DNA of 64,000 nucleotides from Alsobacter sp045348435. GTDB taxonomy: Bacteria; Pseudomonadota; Alphaproteobacteria; Rhizobiales; Beijerinckiaceae. The DNA is taken from assembly GCF_045348435.1 (NCBI RefSeq), contig NZ_CP157484.1:1178001-1242000 (forward strand). Direction: 5' to 3'. The notes beneath the pieces are model-generated. The model was not told the DNA's origin. It did no database searches and saw only the letters and a list, made by a program, of their open reading frames with translations. Both the position numbers and the translations under genes were made by a program. This document shows, one piece after another, positions 9,099 to 18,575 of this stretch (the stretch's first letter is position 1; every line of letters starts with the position of its first letter).

Positions 9099-10118
9099 TC
9101 AGCCGCCGATCCAGGATGGCCAGGTCTGGCGGCGAAACGGGGCCGCCCATAGCAGCTTTCCGGACGCGCTCGCCAGGCGGGCGAGATAGGACCGGCGCGC
9201 TTGGCGAGCGAAGACGAAGCTAGCGCAAAACAGGGCCGCGAAGACGGGCAACTGCACCGCCCCGATGAGCATGGACAGCGCCGTGCGCGTCGGCAGGGCC
9301 GGATGCATCAGAAGCGGCGTCCAGGAGGCGACCTGCCCCCCTCGGAACGCGCGCCGCAAGCTGTAGCGCAGGCCGAGCCGGCCCGGCGGCACATGTTCGC
9401 GCGCAATCGCTTCCGCACACCAGACCAGCCTGCAGCCCAAGGCCGCCAATTCGCTGAAATAAAGGGCGTCCTCGCCGCCGAAACGCCCCAACCGGTCGTC
9501 GAAGGCCACCGCCGCGGCGCGGCCCCGGCGGGCGATGAGGCAATTGCCGGAAGCCAGGTTGGGATAAGCCTTGCCGCCTCGCGACCAGAATGGATCCACG
9601 ATGGTGCTGCCGACCGGCGTTCCCGTCGGCTGCGGGATCCAATGGCTGAGCCCCCCCAGCAGCTGCGCCTTCAGTGCGGGACTGAGCCCAGGCGGAATGA
9701 TTGGCAGCACGGGAGCCAGGACCGCGTCGGCCGCAAACGCCGCTTGCGCCGCCGACAGATGAGACAGCCAGTCCTCGACGACAACTTCGTCATCGTCGAC
9801 GAAGGCCACGAAGTCGCCGGCCGCATAGGCCAGCCCTGTGTTGCGCGCCCGAGAGATCCCCGCCACGGGCTCATGGACGTAACGAAGGGGCACATGGGTG
9901 CGCCGGGCCAGGTCGCAGACCGTGGCCTTTGCGGAGCGGTCCGGGCAGTTGTCGACGACCAGGATCTCATAGGTGCCAGCGGCGGGGCCGGTCTGGGCGA
10001 CGCAACTGTCCAAGCATTCAACCAGACGCTCGGGCCGTCTGAACGTGGGAACCACAATCGTGACCACGGGCTTGGCGCGCGGCGGGTCCACATTCTGGAG
10101 TGAGCAAGCCGATTTCAT
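9099..10118 (-). CDS. Family 2 glycosyltransferase
   Basis: The GT-A core begins VVTIVVPTFRRPERL, with ILVVDNCPDRS at the nucleotide site, RNTGLAYA, and the metal-binding FVDDDE motif near residue 110. It adds one sugar to the lipid-linked repeat; donor and acceptor are unknown. A C-terminal hydrophobic stretch (about 288-315) may anchor it to the membrane. It is the last gene of a three-gene leftward operon with an epimerase and an oxidoreductase. Confidence 0.85.
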   Translation of the reverse strand: MKSACSLQNVDPPRAKPVVTIVVPTFRRPERLVECLDSCVAQTGPAAGTYEILVVDNCPDRSAKATVCDLARRTHVPLRYVHEPVAGISRARNTGLAYAAGDFVAFVDDDEVVVEDWLSHLSAAQAAFAADAVLAPVLPIIPPGLSPALKAQLLGGLSHWIPQPTGTPVGSTIVDPFWSRGGKAYPNLASGNCLIARRGRAAAVAFDDRLGRFGGEDALYFSELAALGCRLVWCAEAIAREHVPPGRLGLRYSLRRAFRGGQVASWTPLLMHPALPTRTALSMLIGAVQLPVFAALFCASFVFARQARRSYLARLASASGKLLWAAPFRRQTWPSWIGG

Positions 10119-10127
10119 CTTGGCGGC

Positions 10128-11168
10128 TCAACGGTGGCCCGGCTTCGCTTCGGCCAACAATCGTGACCGACCGCCCGTCCGCTCGTCACGTCGAAATGTC
10201 CGCCGCAGCCCCTCGGCAAGGTCGACGGGCTCCGCCCAGCCCAGCCCGGCGTGCGTGCGCGTTCCATCCACGCGCACCGCCTTAAAGCGCGACTGAAAGC
10301 GGCGCGTCGCCAACAAACTGGGAACTTTGGCCTTGCCGCCAAAAAACGCCCGATTGGCCAGCCCGACCGCGCCCACGATCGTCCTGGCGAAACCATACGG
10401 AACGGGGATCCGGAAGCCCCTCTTGTTGGTCCAGCGCGCATACTCGGCAGCGTAACGCCACGACGAGATGCGCTGGGCGTCGACGACGTTGAAGGTGCCA
10501 TGGGCGATATCGACCCGCTCGGCGGCGAGCACGAAGCACTGCGCGCAATTCTCCACGTAGGTCAAGGCGAGGCGGCTGGCCGGCCCGACCACCACCTGCA
10601 CGGAGCCGATCCGCACGCCAAGTCCGGCGAAGGCTTCGCCTCCCGGGCCCCAGATGAAGCCTGGCCGGAGCACCAGGAGAGCGAAGCCGTGTTCCTCGGC
10701 GAAACGGCGCGCCACGCGCTCCTGCCAGACCTTCGCAATGGTGTACACGTCTCGCTCGTAGAGGCCGGGCGCCGCTTGCACGGAAGACTCTTCGTCCAGG
10801 TCCCTCCCCACCGCCGACCAGTCATACACGGAGAAGCTGCTGGCCAAGACGATGCGGCGCACGGTCGACAGCGCCATCGCGGACAGCAGGTTCTCGGTCC
10901 CCACCACGGTGGACGCGAACTGCGTGTCTTCGTTTCCCGCCACCGATGCCGCCAGATGGATCACGGCGTCGACGTCCTGGAAGGCCGGCTGCAGGTCGTG
11001 AGGGCTGCGCAAGTCGGCTCGGTGAACCGCGACGGCCTTGGCCCACGGCGTCTTGTCCAGTCGCGCCGAAGGTCGGATCAGGATGCGGACCGAGTGTCCC
11101 TGCGCCAAGGCGGTCGCGACGACATGTCTCCCCAGAAATCCGGTCGCGCCCGTAATCAGAAGCTTCAT
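10128..11168 (-). CDS. NAD-dependent epimerase/dehydratase (extended SDR)
   Basis: Extended short-chain dehydrogenase with GATGFLGRHV at the N-terminus (glycine-rich nucleotide site) and a YTIAK (YxxxK) catalytic pair at about residues 140-145. A Ser/Thr-rich strand (LASSFSVYDW) lies before it. Such enzymes change C4 stereochemistry or reduce/dehydrate nucleotide sugars; the exact substrate cannot be read. The start ATG overlaps the stop of the upstream oxidoreductase (ATGA), showing translational coupling. Confidence 0.85.
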   Translation of the reverse strand: MKLLITGATGFLGRHVVATALAQGHSVRILIRPSARLDKTPWAKAVAVHRADLRSPHDLQPAFQDVDAVIHLAASVAGNEDTQFASTVVGTENLLSAMALSTVRRIVLASSFSVYDWSAVGRDLDEESSVQAAPGLYERDVYTIAKVWQERVARRFAEEHGFALLVLRPGFIWGPGGEAFAGLGVRIGSVQVVVGPASRLALTYVENCAQCFVLAAERVDIAHGTFNVVDAQRISSWRYAAEYARWTNKRGFRIPVPYGFARTIVGAVGLANRAFFGGKAKVPSLLATRRFQSRFKAVRVDGTRTHAGLGWAEPVDLAEGLRRTFRRDERTGGRSRLLAEAKPGHR

Positions 11169-12211
11169 CCGGTCCTCCCCCCGGGGCGAAAGCTTGTGGC
11201 CAGCCGGTTCACGGCGATCACGTCGGCGCCGCTGATAGGCGGCTCCCGTCCGGCTTCAAGGCGGCGATAGGTTTGCGCGATCAGCTCCCAGACGCCCTTA
11301 TAGGTGCCTGGTCCGCCGTCAAGCTTCATCAGCAAGGTCCCGAAAGCGGACCTGCGCACGGCTCCGGCCTCCTTCCAGGCGTTCCTGAAAGCGGTCGCAG
11401 CCTTGTGCCCGCTCTCGACGCGCGACAGGGTGAGCCGCGTCTCGAATAGGTTCGCGACGGCCTGCATCCGTGTTCCATACACGCGCAGCCAGAAGGCTTC
11501 AGGCCTGGTGTTCGAGCTGAACGCCACATGCGCCGAACCGGCGTTGGTTTCGACCAGCGCGCGGAATTCGTCGTAAGGCAGGCCAGAGTCCGCCCGCTTG
11601 GTCCATGACGTCTCGCAGCGGCGGAATTCGCCCAGAAAGGCGTGAACCAACGATGCCAGATGAGTCACGAAGTCGACGATCGGCCCGCCGGGAACATCTA
11701 TGAAAGGATGCTTGAGGTCAGGGTCGCGGAACGGACTGTCGGGACCGAGAATGTCGTGGCACAGCAACACATCGACATGGGTGACTTCGCCAAACTCGCC
11801 GGACTGGATCAGCTCGCGGATGCGCAGGCAGGCGTCGCTGAAGGCGTAGTTGTAGTTCTCGACCAGAGCCACGCCGCCTGCGCGCGCGGCGCCTGCCATT
11901 TCGAGCACCTGCTTGAAGTCCAGAGCGGCCGGCTTCTCGACGATCACATGTGCGCCTGCGGCCAGCGCCTCCATCACGAGGTCGAAATGGAACTGCGGCG
12001 GCGTTGTGACGTGGACCACGTCGGGCTTGAGGCTCCGGATCATGGCCTTGGCGTCGGTGAAGGGCGCTTGCGCCCCGAACCGTTCGCAGGCGCATTCGGC
12101 CCGCGCTCGCGACACGTCGCAGACGCCCTCGATCTCCACATGCGGCATAGCGCCCAGACAGGCGAGGTGCTGTCGCGCGATATGCCCAGCTCCAATCAAG
12201 GCGGCTCTCAC
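11165..12211 (-). CDS. Gfo/Idh/MocA-family oxidoreductase
   Basis: A second oxidoreductase of this family in the locus. The Rossmann motif AALIGAGHIARQH begins right at the chosen GTG start; extension to an upstream ATG at 12385 would add 58 non-conserved residues. The family EKP signature is present (VIVEKPAALDF), with a conserved tail of the substrate domain (PGGPIVDFVTHLASLVHAF). With the adjacent epimerase it may build another modified sugar, separate from the WbpB-like step at 3.7-4.8 kb. The exact reaction is unknown. Confidence 0.8.
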   Translation of the reverse strand: MRAALIGAGHIARQHLACLGAMPHVEIEGVCDVSRARAECACERFGAQAPFTDAKAMIRSLKPDVVHVTTPPQFHFDLVMEALAAGAHVIVEKPAALDFKQVLEMAGAARAGGVALVENYNYAFSDACLRIRELIQSGEFGEVTHVDVLLCHDILGPDSPFRDPDLKHPFIDVPGGPIVDFVTHLASLVHAFLGEFRRCETSWTKRADSGLPYDEFRALVETNAGSAHVAFSSNTRPEAFWLRVYGTRMQAVANLFETRLTLSRVESGHKAATAFRNAWKEAGAVRRSAFGTLLMKLDGGPGTYKGVWELIAQTYRRLEAGREPPISGADVIAVNRLATSFRPGGRTG

Positions 12212-12397
12212 GAGACACGAAGCTCCGCGTTGGCGCGACTGGCGCGCGAGGCAGGCCGTGCGCCATTCTACAGTGAAAGCCGCGGCTTTGCACGCAGGTG
12301 CGAAGTTGTGCTTGGGTGAGCGCGTCGATGCATGGCGCTGGCCAGAAAGATGAAGTGGCCCTAGGCTATGGTTCTGGCCCTGCACCGGGAGGTTGAA

Positions 12398-13435
12398 ATG
12401 TCCGAGCCTCGCGTCGGCGTCGCTCCACTCGTTTCAGTAATCATTCCCTGTTTCAACGGCGCGCCATTCGTGCAGGAGGCGGTGGAATCCGTTCTCAGGC
12501 AGAGCCATCCTCGCATAGAGATCATCGTGATCGATGATGGCAGTACGGACGACAGCTGGGCTGTCATTCGCGCGTATGAGGATCGGGTCACGGCCATCAG
12601 GCAGGACAACCGGGGATTGCCGGCCGCCCGCAACCGGGGTCTGGCGAGCGCCAAAGGCGACTATGCCCTGTTCCTCGATTGCGACGACGTGATCGCGCCG
12701 GACGCCGTGGAGGGATTGGCCGCGGCCGCCGCGGGTCGGGCCGACGTCCTGGCGTGCTGCACCTGGCGCAGCCTTGTCTCGCGACAGGGAACATGGGTTC
12801 TGGCCGAGAGGGACGCGACCTTCCCGCTTCCCGGGCCCGATCCTCTGGAAAGCTGGTTGTCCGGGGAATGGATCCCGATCTGCTCCATCCTGTGGCCCAT
12901 GTCGCTCCTGCACGCCTTGGGAGGCTTCGACGAGCGACTGGCGATCAACGAGGACGGCGATCTCATGATGCGCGCCTTGCTGGATGGGGCCGGCCTCGTG
13001 GTGGCCGAGCGCGGCGAAAGCTTCTATCGCCGGCACGAGGCCTTTCGACTCTCGATCAGCAGCGACGTGTTCTCGAAGCGCCGGGTCCAGTCGGGCCTGT
13101 GCGTTCTGGAGAAGCTGGAAGCAGAGATTCGGCAGCGCGGCTCACTACCCCGCTATAGGCGCGCCCTGGGCGTCGCCTACCAAAAGCTTGCGGCCCGGAC
13201 GTTCGTCTTCTTCCCGGACCTGGCGCGCGACGTCCTGAAGCATGGCGAGGCGCTGGCCGGGCGGCGCCCCATTGCGCCCACCCGCATCGGCCGCGTCCTC
13301 GTGCGCTGCCTCGGGATGGAGCGCAAACAAAGGGTGGTCGAGGCTCTGTCTTCGCTGGGCGTCATGACCAAGGGACGGCGGGCGCACCTGGCCCTCCAGG
13401 ACTTGGCGAAACGGCGCCAGGACGGCGTCGTTTGA
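12398..13435 (+). CDS. Family 2 glycosyltransferase
   Basis: GT-A fold: LVSVIIPCFNGAPFVQEAVESV, IEIIVIDDGSTDDSW, GLPAARNRGLASAKGDY and LFLDCDD (metal site, about residues 95-101). GGAGG lies 5 nt before the ATG, fixing the start at MSEPRV. A C-terminal extension of roughly 120 residues is rich in Arg/Leu and probably peripheral to the membrane. Divergent from the oxidoreductase at 11165-12211 and convergent with the RTX gene. Sugar specificity is unknown. Confidence 0.85.
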   Translation: MSEPRVGVAPLVSVIIPCFNGAPFVQEAVESVLRQSHPRIEIIVIDDGSTDDSWAVIRAYEDRVTAIRQDNRGLPAARNRGLASAKGDYALFLDCDDVIAPDAVEGLAAAAAGRADVLACCTWRSLVSRQGTWVLAERDATFPLPGPDPLESWLSGEWIPICSILWPMSLLHALGGFDERLAINEDGDLMMRALLDGAGLVVAERGESFYRRHEAFRLSISSDVFSKRRVQSGLCVLEKLEAEIRQRGSLPRYRRALGVAYQKLAARTFVFFPDLARDVLKHGEALAGRRPIAPTRIGRVLVRCLGMERKQRVVEALSSLGVMTKGRRAHLALQDLAKRRQDGVV

Positions 13436-13507
13436 GCCTCCCGGCTTGCGTCGCCGCGAATGCGAGCGGCGGCCGACGCGGGGGCGCGCGCCGGCCGCAC
13501 AGGGCCG

Positions 13508-14521
13508 TCAGAAGAAGTGGAAGTCCACGGCGCCGAGTTGCGCCTTGCTGACGCCCAGCAGCAGGACGGAATCGCCGGCGCTATCGGTGATCAGCGCCCC
13601 ATTGGACGTATCGGTGGTGTGCGACAGGACCGAACCCACATCCGCGAATAACGCCGAGTCGAAGTTCAAGACGTCGTGGTTGCGGCCGGAGAAGTCGAAA
13701 TCCTCGACCACGTCATGGCCGAACTGGGCCTTGAACGTGAAGGTGTCGGCTGCCGCGCCGCCCCACAATTTATCGTCTCCGGCGCCGCCGATGATCTGAT
13801 CCTTTCCGCCGCCGCCGGTGATCGTGTCGTTCCCGGCGCCGCCTTCCAAAACCTCGCCCTTGTTGGTTCCGGTCAAGGTCTGTCCGACGACTGGGGGGAC
13901 GGGGTCGGGGCTGGCGGTCGACGACGTGGATCCGCCCCCGCTGGGCGCGCTCGGAGCGGGCGCCGGGGCCTGGACCGTCGAAGTCGGGGCGGCACTCGCG
14001 TCCGCGCTCGTCGCACTGACGCCGGTCACGCCGCTGAAATCATAGCCGGAGAACTTGTGCAGGTAGGTGCTGACCGTGGTTCCGAAGGGGTCGGCGGCCA
14101 TCGCGGTTCCGCCCGAATTCAGATAGCGCGCCACCGAGTCGGCGCCGACCAGATGCGAGGCCGCCACGATTCCGGACGCCGTGATCTGCGCTCCGTCCAT
14201 GACCTGGCCGTCAAAGGCTTGCAGGCCCAGGTCCTTGATCTCTGTGTTCCACAGATAGCCGAACCACTCGCCAGCGGCCTTGTCCTGCACGGCCGGATGC
14301 GTCAGCCAGTCGGATATGCTGGCGATGCCGTCTTTCCCGGTCCAGCCGTTATTCCAGTCGACAGCCGCAGTTCCATCATTGGTGTAGTAACCGATCATCC
14401 GTAGAGCGCTCTCTCCGAACTGGTAAGCGCCTGCATAGCCGAGGCTGTTCACGTAATTGTAGCGATTGGTCGATTCGCTGAATGCAAGGTCGTGAAGGAA
14501 AGCCTCATAGGTTGCGGACAT
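13508..14521 (-). CDS. Secreted RTX protein with a lysozyme-like N-terminal domain
   Basis: Residues 1-150 look like a lysozyme/transglycosylase fold: an early Glu in FSESTNRYNY, then GYAGAYQFGESAL, the YQF motif common in such enzymes. A Ser/Pro/Ala linker (about 165-215) leads to RTX calcium-binding nonapeptides (GGAGNDTITG, GGAGDDKLWGG, about 225-255) and a hydrophobic acidic tail ending in VDFHFF, a type I secretion signal. There is no N-terminal signal peptide. It is probably exported by a type I system, perhaps the pair at 50-53 kb, to cut a glycan outside the cell, either peptidoglycan or the polysaccharide of this locus. AAGGG precedes the ATG. The catalytic residue is inferred, not proven. 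Confidence 0.75.
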   Translation of the reverse strand: MSATYEAFLHDLAFSESTNRYNYVNSLGYAGAYQFGESALRMIGYYTNDGTAAVDWNNGWTGKDGIASISDWLTHPAVQDKAAGEWFGYLWNTEIKDLGLQAFDGQVMDGAQITASGIVAASHLVGADSVARYLNSGGTAMAADPFGTTVSTYLHKFSGYDFSGVTGVSATSADASAAPTSTVQAPAPAPSAPSGGGSTSSTASPDPVPPVVGQTLTGTNKGEVLEGGAGNDTITGGGGKDQIIGGAGDDKLWGGAAADTFTFKAQFGHDVVEDFDFSGRNHDVLNFDSALFADVGSVLSHTTDTSNGALITDSAGDSVLLLGVSKAQLGAVDFHFF

Positions 14522-14806
14522 GCGCACCCTTTCTGTTAGACACAAGTGTTGAGCCGCAGCAAAACGCAATCGCGTTAAGGCGAGGTGAATGTAGAGAGCG
14601 GTACTAGACCGTAGGTTGGATTGATTTCCAAATCGGAAATAGGCGTCTAGTTCTTTTGGGATAGGAACCGATTGTGATCAGAATGCGGCATATGCAGCCA
14701 ATGACGTCCTGGCTGTGGAAAAGGACATGAACAACACCACCGCTCGACTGATCATCGGCGAAAATTCGATTGAAAGACCTGAAGCTTAGGCCCAAGCGCA
14801 GGTCGC

Positions 14807-15991
14807 CTAGCTCCGTTCCGAGCGGTTCCAGGCGGAGCGCCTGCCGGCGGCGTAGGCCACGACCATGGTCGCGACGGACGCGATCTTGCCCGGGATCCGG
14901 GCCAATTCTCGCAGCCCGATCAGGTCGCGGCCGCAAGCCCGCCAGCATAAGGCGAGGAACAGCGTCACGCCGCCCATGGCGAGGCTGGACAACGCCAGAG
15001 CCAGCCAGAGCCCGGTGAACGCGAACAGAATCAGGGCGGCCGCCCAGAGCGCGGCCGCTACGCCCGTCAGCACGCTCAAGGGCGGCGCCAGAAGGTCCGC
15101 TGCGAGAGCGAGAGCCGCCAGATCGCGCTGCGTCGTCGCTCGCCGCAAGAGAGGCCAGACATGGCTTCCGACCAACTGCAGATGGCCATGGACCCAGCGT
15201 GTCCGCTGTTCCTCCCGGCCCCGCGCGCTTGGCGGGAGCTGGCTCAGGACGGCGGCTTCCGGGCAAAACCGGGCCGGCGTTCCACGCAGGGCCAGATCCA
15301 GCCCCAACAGCACGTCCTCGGCGAGGTGCGGCGAGGCCAGGCGAACCGATCGCACGATCTCCCAGGGCAGCGCCATACCCGCGCCCAGCAAGTGGCAGGG
15401 AAGCCCCAACCGGGCGTAGCCGCGGGGACGAAGCCCGGTCCGGATCCGCCACGCGAAACGCGACAGCCTTTCATGGCTATCCTCCGTCTGGGGCGCCGTG
15501 AGCTCGTAGGAGGCCTGGATCGGCGCGCGCCACCGTTGGCAGGAGTTCGCCAAGTGGTCGAGCGCGTCCGCGGCGAGCACGCAGTCGGCGTCGAGGAACA
15601 CCACGACGTTGGGGGTCGATCCGGCGAGCGCATCGACGCCGGCCTGCAGCGCGAACCCTTTGCCGACGCGCGTCGCGTCCTGCCGCACCACGACCTCGGC
15701 CCCGCCGCGCCGGGCGACTTCAGCCGTAGCGTCCGCGCAATTATCCGCCACCACGATGACCCGATCCCCCGGGTGCAGCTGCGGCGTCACGCTCTCCAGC
15801 GTCGCCGGCAGCGCGCCAGCCTCGTCATGAGCGGGAATGACCACCGCGAGCGGAGCGGTTCGCGGAGAGGCGCGGGCGGAGGGCTCAGGCCTGCGGCTGC
15901 CCGCGATGGCTTGGACCAGCAACGCCGCGACCGCGACGAGAGTGAGCGCTGCGAGGATGGCGAGGATCGACTGCGCCGCTTGACTGACCAT
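14807..15991 (-). CDS. Membrane-associated family 2 glycosyltransferase (processive-type signature)
   Basis: It has an N-terminal membrane helix (residues 8-30), then a GT-A domain (LAVVIPAHDEAGAL, VVFLDADC at about 128-135). The later motif QRTRW (Q-x-x-R-W type, about 265) is typical of cellulose-synthase-like enzymes, and two or three C-terminal membrane helices follow. This architecture matches transferases that act on lipid-linked acceptors at the membrane. GAGGGGG lies about 6 nt before the chosen ATG; an upstream ATG at 16105 is unlikely. Transcribed away from the DUF354 gene. Confidence 0.85.
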   Translation of the reverse strand: MVSQAAQSILAILAALTLVAVAALLVQAIAGSRRPEPSARASPRTAPLAVVIPAHDEAGALPATLESVTPQLHPGDRVIVVADNCADATAEVARRGGAEVVVRQDATRVGKGFALQAGVDALAGSTPNVVVFLDADCVLAADALDHLANSCQRWRAPIQASYELTAPQTEDSHERLSRFAWRIRTGLRPRGYARLGLPCHLLGAGMALPWEIVRSVRLASPHLAEDVLLGLDLALRGTPARFCPEAAVLSQLPPSARGREEQRTRWVHGHLQLVGSHVWPLLRRATTQRDLAALALAADLLAPPLSVLTGVAAALWAAALILFAFTGLWLALALSSLAMGGVTLFLALCWRACGRDLIGLRELARIPGKIASVATMVVAYAAGRRSAWNRSERS

Positions 15992-16274
15992 GTCCAGTCC
16001 CCCTCGGTGTTGCGAACAGGGCGCCGACCCGCCCTGTTCGGCCAGCATGAGCGCATCGGCCCGGCCAGGCGACTCCCCAGTGATGGCGTGCGGTATGATG
16101 CGCACACGCGCCGTCGTCGCCGACTTGCTTGATTTTTGGCTCCAAAAGGATCACGATCAAGTCTTGAGGCGCATGGGCTCGCAAGTCGTGGCCTGACGAA
16201 ATCCGGCATAAAAAGCCTTGAGGCGAGTATCGGACTGACGGAGACTGAGAGGCGGCCGGCGCGAGGAGTTGCCC

Positions 16275-17306
16275 GTGAAGGTTTGGATCGACTTCTCGAC
16301 GGCTCCAGATCCACTCTTCTTCGAGCCGATCATCAGGCGACTTATCGAGCAGGGCCATACTGTCCGGCTCACGGCCCGCGATTACAGCGAAACGGTGCAC
16401 ATCGCCGAGAGTTGCGGGCGGCCAGTCGAGGTCGTAGGACGACACGGCGGCGCCTCCATGAGGGGCAAGGCGGCGGCGATCTTGACGCGGGCGCGCCAGT
16501 TGAGCGCATGGCTCAAAGGCCGGGAAATCGATTTGGCGCTGGGATATAACTCATACGCCCAGGCTCTCGCGGCCCTGGCGACCGGCGTCCCGCTGGCCAC
16601 CTGCATGGATTATGAGTACCAGCCGGCCAATCATCTGGCCTTCAGGATCGCGCGCCGCATCATCGTGCCTGAAGGATACGAGAGGTCGATCCTGAGGAAG
16701 CAGGGCGGAACCGCCGCGAAGGTGGTCGTGCATGAGGGCCTCAAGGAACACGTCACGCTCGTCGATTTCGAACCCGACCCGCGTTTCCCGGCGACGCTCG
16801 CCAGCTTGGGCGTGTCGGAATCCGACATCCTCGTCACGATGCGGCCGCCGGCCACGCAAAGCGCGTATCACCGTTTCGAGAACCATCTGTTCGAGCAGGC
16901 CGTGCTGCGGATGGCGGACCAGCCGCGAACCAAGGTGATCCTGCTGCCGCGCTACCAGGCCCAGGCACAGCAATACCGCGCGCTGGCCCGCAGCAATCTG
17001 CTCATTCCGGAGGTCGTGCTGGACGGCCTCAACCTCGTCTACTGGTCGGACGCGGTGATCAGCGCGGGCGGATCGATGAACCGGGAGGCGGTGGTTCTTG
17101 GGACACAGGCCGCGACGGTTTTCGCCGGACGGATGGGCGGCGTCGATCGCAAGCTCATAGCGGACGGAAGCCTCCAGCGCATCGCCAGCTTGGACGATCT
17201 GGACGGCCTGGCGCCGGCGGCCAAGCGTGACCGCTCGCGCCGGCCCCCCGTTCCGACAAAGGCGACCGAGCAGGTCGTGCAGGGCTTGCTAGGGGCCGTC
17301 GCGTAG
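16275..17306 (+). CDS. DUF354-family protein, glycosyltransferase-like
   Basis: 343 aa with a GT-B-like two-domain pattern: N-terminal IDFSTAPDPLFFEPIIRRL and a C-terminal segment (SDAVISAGGSMNREAVVLG) resembling the nucleotide-sugar site of UDP-GlcNAc epimerase/MurG-type folds. DUF354 members often sit in exopolysaccharide and archaeal surface-sugar loci, and their activity is not settled. GTG start chosen because GAGGAG is 6 nt upstream; a TTG two codons earlier is too close to that site. Confidence 0.7.
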   Translation: MKVWIDFSTAPDPLFFEPIIRRLIEQGHTVRLTARDYSETVHIAESCGRPVEVVGRHGGASMRGKAAAILTRARQLSAWLKGREIDLALGYNSYAQALAALATGVPLATCMDYEYQPANHLAFRIARRIIVPEGYERSILRKQGGTAAKVVVHEGLKEHVTLVDFEPDPRFPATLASLGVSESDILVTMRPPATQSAYHRFENHLFEQAVLRMADQPRTKVILLPRYQAQAQQYRALARSNLLIPEVVLDGLNLVYWSDAVISAGGSMNREAVVLGTQAATVFAGRMGGVDRKLIADGSLQRIASLDDLDGLAPAAKRDRSRRPPVPTKATEQVVQGLLGAVA

Positions 17307-17361
17307 GGGCGCGCGGGCCAGGACGCACCCAGGCCCCGGCCCCGAGCCAACGGAGCACCGC

Positions 17362-18525
17362 ATGAGACTGCTGCTGGTCACGGAAACGTTGGAGCCGGAT
17401 TCCCGGTTCTTGGCTGACAGGGCGAGGATGCACGGCTCGGCCGCGTCCGCCGTTCTTTCGGTGCGCGGCGGGGAGCCCCGCATGGCCGACAACGGCCTGC
17501 TGATCGTCCCCATGACATGGTCGCATTCGGATTTAGGCGAATTGGACTGGCGCCGGCGGCATCGCCTTCGTCGCGCCGCGTCGGAGCTTTTGGGGTTCAA
17601 TGCGGCCCGCCTCTTTGGCTGGGAGGAGGATATTCTGGTCGAGGTCGGCGCCTGCGACCCCGACGTCATCGACCTGACCGGCGTGCGCCATGGCCGGTCT
17701 TGGCTCGCCGAACTGCTCAGGCGGTGGTTCCCCGAGCGACAGGTGATCGTAGAACGCGGGCAGGCGGCGACGCCGGACGCGGATCGCTGGCGCGTTTATG
17801 ACGGTTCCGCCCTCGTGACCATCGTGTTGCCGGTGCACAACGGCGAGCGATATTTGCGCCAGTCCATCGACAGTTGCCTGTCCCAGACGCACAGCGCCCT
17901 GGAATTGGTCGTGGTCGACGATTGCTCGACGGACGCCACGGCGCGGATCCTCGCCGAATATGCGGCGGCCGACGACCGGGTGCGCATCATTCGCAATGAG
18001 ACGAACAAAGGGCTGCCCGAAACCCTCAACGTCGGATTCCGGGCGGCGCGCGGGCGATACCTGACCTGGACGAGCGACGACAACCTCTACTCACCGGACG
18101 CCTTGCGCTTCATGGTGCAGCAGCTTTCGACCTATCCGGATGTGGGGTTTGTTTATACGGCGCTGCACACGATCGACGAGCAGGGCAGGGACTTAAACCT
18201 CGCTTTGTGCTCAGCCCCCACCGGACTGCGACGGCATGAACTCGCGGCCGGCGCGGTAAGGGCCTGTTTCATGTACCGGGCGGAGGTGCGCGACACGGTC
18301 GGGCCGTATCGCGCCGAATACAGGCATGCGGAAGATTTCGACTATTGGGTGCGGATCTGCCTGTCATACAAGGCGAGACACTATCACCTCCCCCTGTACC
18401 GCTACCGTCTACACGCGAGTTCGCTGACTGCGCAACATCGGGACAAGTGGGCTGAGCTGAACGCAAAGATTCTGGACGAGCACTTCGCATCCGGACGGCG
18501 GAATATAATGTGGTCCGGGCCCTGA
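17362..18525 (+). CDS. Family 2 glycosyltransferase with an extra N-terminal domain
   Basis: Residues 1-145 are a domain I do not recognise, starting with a beta-strand (MRLLLVTETLEPDS) that looks like a truncated GT-B Rossmann half. A GT-A transferase follows: LVTIVLPVHNGERYLRQS, LVVVDDCSTDA, KGLPETLNVGFRAARGRY, and WTSDDN at about 235. GGAG precedes the ATG by 7 nt. It begins a three-gene rightward run with two methyltransferases. A fused origin for the head domain is inferred only from the domain order. Confidence 0.8.
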   Translation: MRLLLVTETLEPDSRFLADRARMHGSAASAVLSVRGGEPRMADNGLLIVPMTWSHSDLGELDWRRRHRLRRAASELLGFNAARLFGWEEDILVEVGACDPDVIDLTGVRHGRSWLAELLRRWFPERQVIVERGQAATPDADRWRVYDGSALVTIVLPVHNGERYLRQSIDSCLSQTHSALELVVVDDCSTDATARILAEYAAADDRVRIIRNETNKGLPETLNVGFRAARGRYLTWTSDDNLYSPDALRFMVQQLSTYPDVGFVYTALHTIDEQGRDLNLALCSAPTGLRRHELAAGAVRACFMYRAEVRDTVGPYRAEYRHAEDFDYWVRICLSYKARHYHLPLYRYRLHASSLTAQHRDKWAELNAKILDEHFASGRRNIMWSGP

Positions 18526-18575
18526 GCGCGCTGCGGATCAAGACGGAAGTCCTTCGACCGAAGCTGGAGATGGCC

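Noticed and set aside
13508..14521. Assignment as a phage lysozyme gene
   Set aside because: No other phage genes nearby, and the RTX repeats and type I tail point to a secreted cellular protein.
14604..15452. Long minus-strand open frame overlapping the membrane glycosyltransferase
   Set aside because: It is the shadow frame of 14807-15991; it is Arg/Pro-rich, has no motif, and the overlapping frame carries clear GT-A motifs.
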